From Xanthobacteraceae bacterium (lineage in GTDB: Bacteria; Pseudomonadota; Alphaproteobacteria; Rhizobiales; Xanthobacteraceae), in contig JASHSE010000443.1 in NCBI GenBank assembly GCA_030036975.1, positions 1-9,118 of the forward strand: DNA of 9,118 nt, given 5' to 3'. Positions 6,581 through 9,118 of this stretch are shown here, in pieces (positions within the stretch are counted from its first letter, which is position 1; every line of letters starts with the position of its first letter). The notes beneath the pieces are model-generated. The model was given only the letters and a program-made list of their open reading frames with translations, was not told the DNA's origin and searched no databases. The position numbers and the translations under genes are program-made.

Positions 6581-8086
6581 TTATTCCGGCCGCGTCATCT
6601 TTTCGGGCCGCACCAGGCGGTCGAACTCCGCGCCCGATACATAGCCGAGCCGCACTGCTTCTTCGCGCAGCGTGGTGCCGTTCTGGTGTGCGGTTTTGGC
6701 GATCTGCGCCGCCTTGTCGTAGCCGATGCGCGGCGCCAGCGCCGTGACCAGCATCAGCGAATTTTCCATGAGCTGCCGGATGCGCGGCGCGTTGGCGCGG
6801 ATGCCGGCGACGCAATGGTCGGTGAACGAGTTCGCCGCGTCGGCAAGAAGCCGGATCGATTGCAGCATCGCGTAGGCGATCACCGGCTTGAACACGTTGA
6901 GCTCGAAATGGCCCTGGCTTGCTGCGACGCTGATCGTGGTGTGATTGCCGAACACCCGGCAGCACACCATGGTCAGCGCTTCGCACTGGGTGGGATTGAC
7001 TTTGCCGGGCATGATCGAGGAGCCGGGCTCGTTTTCCGGCAGGAGCAACTCGCCGAAGCCCGAGCGCGGGCCGGAGCCGAGAAAACGGATATCGTTGGCG
7101 ATCTTGAACAGATCGGCGGTCAGCGCGTCGAGTGCGCCGTGGGCGAACAGGATAGCGCCATGCGAGGCCAGCGCTTCGAATTTGTTCGGCGCGCTGACGA
7201 ACGGCAGGCCGGTCGCTGCCGCGACTTTTTGCGCAAACAGCTTGGCGAAGGCGCGTTTGGAATTCAGTCCGGTGCCGACCGCGGTGCCGCCCTGCGCCAG
7301 CGCGAAAAGCCCGCCGAGGCTGGCCTCGACCCTGGCCATGCCGGATTTCACCTGCGCCGCATAGCCGGAAAATTCCTGGCCGAGCGTGAGCGGCGTCGCG
7401 TCCTGGGTGTGGGTGCGGCCGATCTTGACGATGCCCGCGAAAGCTTGGGTCTTGGCTTGCAGCGCGGCGTGCAGATGCGCGAGCGCCGGCAACAGACGCT
7501 GCACAATCTCCTGCGCGGCGGCGATGTGCATGGCGGTGGGAAAGCTGTCGTTCGACGACTGGCTCATGTTGACGTGATCGTTGGGATGCACCGGCGCTTT
7601 GGCGCCGCGCCCGCCGCCGAGCATTTCGTTGGCGCGGTTGGCGATCACCTCGTTGACGTTCATGTTGGTCTGAGTGCCGGAGCCGGTCTGCCACACCGCG
7701 AGCGGAAACTCGCCATCGCGCTTGCCGTCGATGATCTCCTGCGCCGCGGCGACGATCGCCTTGGCACGGCGCGCATCGAGCGAGCCGAGCAACCGATTGG
7801 TCTGCGCCGCCGCGCGCTTGACGATGGCGAGCGCGACGATCAGCGCGGCCGGGATGCGCTCCTCGCCGATGCGGAAATTCCGCCGCGAGCGCTCGGTCTG
7901 CGCGCCCCAATAGCGCTCGGCCGAGACTTCGATCGGTCCGAAGGAGTCGGTCTCGGTGCGGGTCCTGTGAGCGGACGATGCTTGTCGCGCGACAGACGGA
8001 GCTGACTGCTGCCTGTCGTTTGGCGCGCGACCTCTCGTCCGACCTCTCGCCCGAACTCTCGCCCGAACTCTCGCCTCTGTCTTCAT
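6581..8086 (-). CDS. fumC: Class II fumarate hydratase
   Basis: ATG at 8086, TAA at 6583-6581, 501 residues. It catalyses reversible hydration of fumarate to L-malate in the TCA cycle, as an iron-independent cytoplasmic homotetramer. Family blocks are intact: GSGTQTNMNVNEVIANRANE (135-154), HPNDHVNMSQSSNDSFP (167-183), GRTHTQDATPLTLGQE (223-238) with the active-site His at 226, and the fumarate lyase signature GSSIMPGKVN (355-364) with the catalytic Ser at 356. Relative to E. coli FumC (467 residues, His188/Ser318) it has 38 extra N-terminal residues, very Arg-rich and partly encoded by a 12-bp tandem repeat. I see no ATG, GTG or TTG between 8086 and the conserved RTETDSFGPIEV block, so the extension appears genuine. 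The ATG overlaps the sspB stop (ATGA) and has AGGA four bases upstream, so it is probably translated by coupling to sspB. Confidence 0.95.
   Translation of the reverse strand: MKTEARVRARVRARGRTRGRAPNDRQQSAPSVARQASSAHRTRTETDSFGPIEVSAERYWGAQTERSRRNFRIGEERIPAALIVALAIVKRAAAQTNRLLGSLDARRAKAIVAAAQEIIDGKRDGEFPLAVWQTGSGTQTNMNVNEVIANRANEMLGGGRGAKAPVHPNDHVNMSQSSNDSFPTAMHIAAAQEIVQRLLPALAHLHAALQAKTQAFAGIVKIGRTHTQDATPLTLGQEFSGYAAQVKSGMARVEASLGGLFALAQGGTAVGTGLNSKRAFAKLFAQKVAAATGLPFVSAPNKFEALASHGAILFAHGALDALTADLFKIANDIRFLGSGPRSGFGELLLPENEPGSSIMPGKVNPTQCEALTMVCCRVFGNHTTISVAASQGHFELNVFKPVIAYAMLQSIRLLADAANSFTDHCVAGIRANAPRIRQLMENSLMLVTALAPRIGYDKAAQIAKTAHQNGTTLREEAVRLGYVSGAEFDRLVRPEKMTRPE
8029..8076 (-). repeat. 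12-bp tandem repeat, four copies, inside the fumC 5' end
   Basis: Four 12-bp units at 8029-8040, 8041-8052, 8053-8064 and 8065-8076; on the plus strand each is GA + (C/A)CTCTCG(T/C)C(C/T). In the fumC frame each unit encodes four residues: ARVR, ARVR, ARGR, TRGR. As 12 is a multiple of 3, gain or loss of units keeps the frame. Confidence 0.85.
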
Positions 8087-8616
8087 TTTTTCCTGAATCG
8101 ATCGAGGCTTACGACTTCAGCACCGCCGGGCTGCGGTTGTTTCGCGGGTTCTGGAGCGGATGGTTCAGTCTTGACCTCGGCGGGGAGCTGCGCCGGCGGT
8201 GCGGGCGGCGCCGCAGCTTTCTCGGGCGCCTTCTCTTCGGCGCCTGTCACTGCCTCGCCGCCGGCCGGCTCGAACTGAAAGCCGAATTGCACTGCCGGAT
8301 CGACAAAGGCCATGACCGCCGCAAACGGCACGGTCAGCTTCTCGGCAATGCCGCCAAACGACAGGCCGACGTCGAAGGCCTCGTCGCGCACCGTCAAATC
8401 CCAGAACTGGTGCTGCAGGACGATGGTCATGGCTTGTGGATATTGCTGGCGCAGCCGCTCCGACAGCCGCACGCCGGGCGCGCCGGTGGCGAAGGTGACC
8501 TTGAAATGATGCTCGCCCGGCAGGCCATTCTTCGCCGCGTCCGCCAGCACCGTGCGCACCACGCCGCGCAACGCGGCTTGGGCCAAGAGGTCGTAGCGGA
8601 TGTGATCTTCAGGCAT
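8083..8616 (-). CDS. sspB: SspB-family ClpXP adaptor (alpha type)
   Basis: ATG at 8616, TGA at 8085-8083, 177 residues. Residues about 1-116 are the SspB fold: IRYDLLAQAALRGVVRTVL, GLPGEHHFKVTF, APGVRLSERLRQQYP, MTIVLQHQFWDL, FDVGLSFGGIAEKLTVPF, FVDPAVQFGFQFE. A flexible Ala/Pro/Glu-rich linker (117-166) follows, and the conserved tail VVSLDRFRKK (168-177) corresponds to the ClpX-binding (XB) segment. By family it binds the ssrA tag and tethers tagged proteins to ClpXP for degradation in the cytosol. The start matches the usual EDHIRYD N-terminus, but no Shine-Dalgarno precedes it; the sequence up to the ATG is heptad repeat. It overlaps fumC by ATGA downstream, and the gene upstream is ssrA, the source of its substrate tag. 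Confidence 0.93.
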   Translation of the reverse strand: MPEDHIRYDLLAQAALRGVVRTVLADAAKNGLPGEHHFKVTFATGAPGVRLSERLRQQYPQAMTIVLQHQFWDLTVRDEAFDVGLSFGGIAEKLTVPFAAVMAFVDPAVQFGFQFEPAGGEAVTGAEEKAPEKAAAPPAPPAQLPAEVKTEPSAPEPAKQPQPGGAEVVSLDRFRKK

Positions 8617-8620
8617 CGGG

Positions 8621-8684
8621 AATCAGGTGTCAGGAATCAGGTGCCAGGAATCAGGTGCCAGGAATCAGAAGGTCAGTAATCAGA
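8621..8684. repeat. Heptad repeat array, ATCAG orientation
   Basis: Nine near-perfect 7-bp units, one of them 8 bp: aatcagg, tgtcagg, aatcagg, tgccagg, aatcagg, tgccagg, aatcaga, aggtcagt, aatcaga. Alternation of two unit types makes a 14-bp period (AATCAG at 8621, 8635, 8649, 8663). The array begins four bases from the sspB start codon. It is inverted relative to the array at 8731-8758. Confidence 0.85.
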
Positions 8685-8741
8685 TTACGCCCAGAAGGCC
8701 AAGCTACTGAAGTCCAACTCTCCAGGCCGTCTGATTACTGA
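8673..8741. repeat. Inverted repeat joining the two heptad arrays
   Basis: TCAGTAATCAGA (8673-8684) is the exact reverse complement of TCTGATTACTGA (8730-8741). The 45-base loop between is not repetitive and shows no gene. The stem can continue imperfectly through the outer heptads on both sides. Transcribed from the tmRNA side, it would make a long hairpin in front of sspB. Confidence 0.75.
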
Positions 8742-8758
8742 TGACTGATACCTGATCC
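8731..8758. repeat. Heptad repeat array, CTGAT orientation
   Basis: Four tandem 7-bp units: ctgatta, ctgatga, ctgatac, ctgatcc, then ctgg at the edge of the tmRNA coding piece. It is the same family as 8621-8684, on the opposite strand. Confidence 0.85.
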
Positions 8759-8765
8759 CTGGAAA

Positions 8766-8972
8766 GTGGAGGCTTCTGTTGCCAGGTGCCTCCGAACCCC
8801 GCCTGGCGCTGCTAAGACGCCAGGGCTTCAGTCGGTCTTTCGGACTGCATTACGCAGCCAGAGCAACCGGAGCATAGTTGTCGTTGGCAACTATGAATTT
8901 GGCCCGATAACGCCGGAACCATGCCGAGCAAAAGCGCGCCCTTTACGCCCTCGTCGATCCTATTTCGACCCC
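8766..8972 (-). ncRNA. ssrA: tmRNA coding piece
   Basis: It starts GGGGTCG at 8972, which forms the 5' strand of the acceptor stem. The tag frame lies at 8888-8850. Downstream are a 7-bp hairpin CGCCAGG..CCTGGCG on the plus-strand coordinates 8802-8808 with 8818-8824, and a 6-bp hairpin GGAGGC/GCCTCC (8768-8773 with 8788-8793) close to the 3' end, followed on the minus strand by ACTTTCC. CCAGG at 8782-8786 could also pair with CCTGG at 8802-8806, allowing a pseudoknot. The last hairpin has only a weak T-rich tail, so I do not call a terminator. Confidence 0.85.
8850..8888 (-). other. ssrA: tmRNA tag reading frame (ANDNYAPVALAA-stop)
   Basis: GCC at 8888-8886 is the resume codon, followed by eleven more sense codons and TAA (8852-8850): A-N-D-N-Y-A-P-V-A-L-A-A. 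The N-terminal ANDNYA is typical of alphaproteobacterial tags and corresponds to the part bound by alpha SspB; the ALAA end is the ClpX degron. Confidence 0.95.
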
Positions 8973-9051
8973 ATGATCAGGAATTCAGTGATCAGTATTC
9001 GGTAATCAGATGCGCTCTGATTACTGACATCTGATTACCGACTCCTGGGAA
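8973..9051 (-). repeat. tmRNA internal transcribed spacer built of heptad repeats
   Basis: This 79-nt spacer between acceptor CCA and the coding-piece 5' end is expected to be removed during tmRNA maturation. On the plus strand it is AT followed by eleven 7-nt blocks: gatcagg, aattcag, tgatcag, tattcgg, taatcag; centre atgcgct; then ctgatta, ctgacat, ctgatta, ccgactc, ctgggaa. A perfect 14-bp inverted repeat (8999-9012 with 9028-9041, 15-nt loop) lies in its middle. Confidence 0.85.
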
Positions 9052-9118
9052 TGGTGGAGTCGCCGGGTACCGCCCCCGGGTCCGAATGGTTTATTACGAC
9101 GGCCATTTATTGCCATAG
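9052..9118 (-). ncRNA. ssrA: tmRNA acceptor piece (with 3' CCA)
   Basis: The piece ends CGACTCC (9062-9056), A (9055), CCA (9054-9052). The arm in the T position has a 5-bp stem, CCGGG (9079-9075) with CCCGG (9067-9063), and a 7-nt loop GGCGGTA that lacks the usual TTCGA sequence. Upstream, AATGG (9107-9103) can pair with CCATT (9089-9085). The left limit of the mature RNA is assumed, since the window ends here. Confidence 0.85.

Larger units (their letters stand above)
8766..9118 (-). ncRNA. ssrA: tmRNA, circularly permuted two-piece form
   Basis: Read on the minus strand, the gene has the permuted order of alphaproteobacterial tmRNA: acceptor piece (about 9118-9052, ending CGACTCC-A-CCA), spacer (9051-8973), coding piece (8972 to about 8766, starting GGGGTCG). 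The acceptor stem is made between the pieces: GGGGTCG (8972-8966) pairs with CGACTCC (9062-9056) over 7 bp, with a G-U pair at the third position, the identity signal for alanyl-tRNA synthetase. The coding piece has GGATCGACGAGG, like the conserved GGATTCGACGGG of tmRNAs, and a 12-residue tag frame. tmRNA with SmpB rescues stalled ribosomes and marks the unfinished protein for proteolysis. The 5' end may lie just past the window edge and the 3' end is placed only to within a few bases. The promoter is outside the window. Confidence 0.95.

Noticed and set aside
6185..8005. 606-codon open frame on the plus strand opposite fumC and the PIN gene
   Set aside because: Antisense to intact fumC with all catalytic motifs; the translation is composition-driven and has no ribosome site or domain.
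7978..8679. Plus-strand frame with a DLSPELSPELSP repeat running over sspB and the heptads
   Set aside because: It reads the reverse of the fumC 12-bp repeat and of sspB; the apparent repeat peptide is an echo of the DNA repeat.
8621..8758. CRISPR-like array
   Set aside because: Units are 7 bp (14-bp period), directly tandem with no spacers, and inverted across the middle; no cas genes nearby.
8685..8765. Promoter for sspB
   Set aside because: A TTGGAC is present on the minus strand near 8715, but no acceptable -10 follows at 16-18 bases.
8761..8793. Intrinsic terminator at the end of ssrA
   Set aside because: The GGAGGC/GCCTCC hairpin has a 14-nt loop and is followed only by ACTTTCC; it is more likely part of the tmRNA structure.
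8766..9005. 79-codon plus-strand frame
   Set aside because: It is entirely opposite the tmRNA coding piece and spacer and has no protein character.

Overview
The window reads as a chromosomal segment of an alphaproteobacterium, most likely order Hyphomicrobiales (Rhizobiales) and close to the Bradyrhizobium/Rhodopseudomonas group. The evidence is the high G+C content, a circularly permuted two-piece tmRNA whose tag reads ANDNYAPVALAA, an alpha-type SspB ending in VVSLDRFRKK, and the small families DUF4169 and RHH_4 next to a class II fumarase.

Layout, left to right: (1) 1-1294, minus strand: a family 4-type glycosyltransferase that runs off the left edge. (2) 1295-1652: a divergent intergenic gap. 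(3) 1653-5276, plus strand: a 1207-residue AsmA-family inner-membrane-anchored protein. (4) 5296-5771, minus strand: a ribbon-helix-helix protein and a DUF4169 protein, overlapping by 4 bases. (5) 5795-6499, minus strand: a PIN-domain toxin followed directly by an RHH antitoxin, in DNA that looks less G+C-rich than its surroundings. It sits between fumC and the DUF4169 gene and is probably an insertion into an older gene order. (6) 6581-8086, minus strand: fumC, whose N-terminus carries a 38-residue arginine-rich extension encoded partly by a 12-bp tandem repeat. (7) 8083-8616, minus strand: sspB, overlapping fumC by ATGA. (8) 8617-8765: two inverted arrays of a 7-bp repeat. (9) about 8766-9118, minus strand: ssrA (tmRNA) in permuted order, read as acceptor piece, internal transcribed spacer, then coding piece. 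Its upstream end is at or just beyond the right edge.

Functional links: tmRNA tags proteins from stalled ribosomes, and SspB is the adaptor that hands tagged proteins to ClpXP. The tag template and the tag reader are neighbours on one strand. Everything from ssrA down to the RHH gene (9118 to 5296) is on the minus strand and could be read together.

The most unusual feature is the repeat around ssrA. The 79-nt spacer between the two tmRNA pieces is 2 nt plus eleven 7-nt blocks: five units of one orientation, a 7-nt centre, and five of the opposite orientation, with a perfect 14-bp hairpin in the middle. The same heptad family fills the gap between the tmRNA coding piece and sspB and reaches the sspB start codon, where no Shine-Dalgarno is visible. 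The coding piece is therefore bracketed on both sides by one repeat family.
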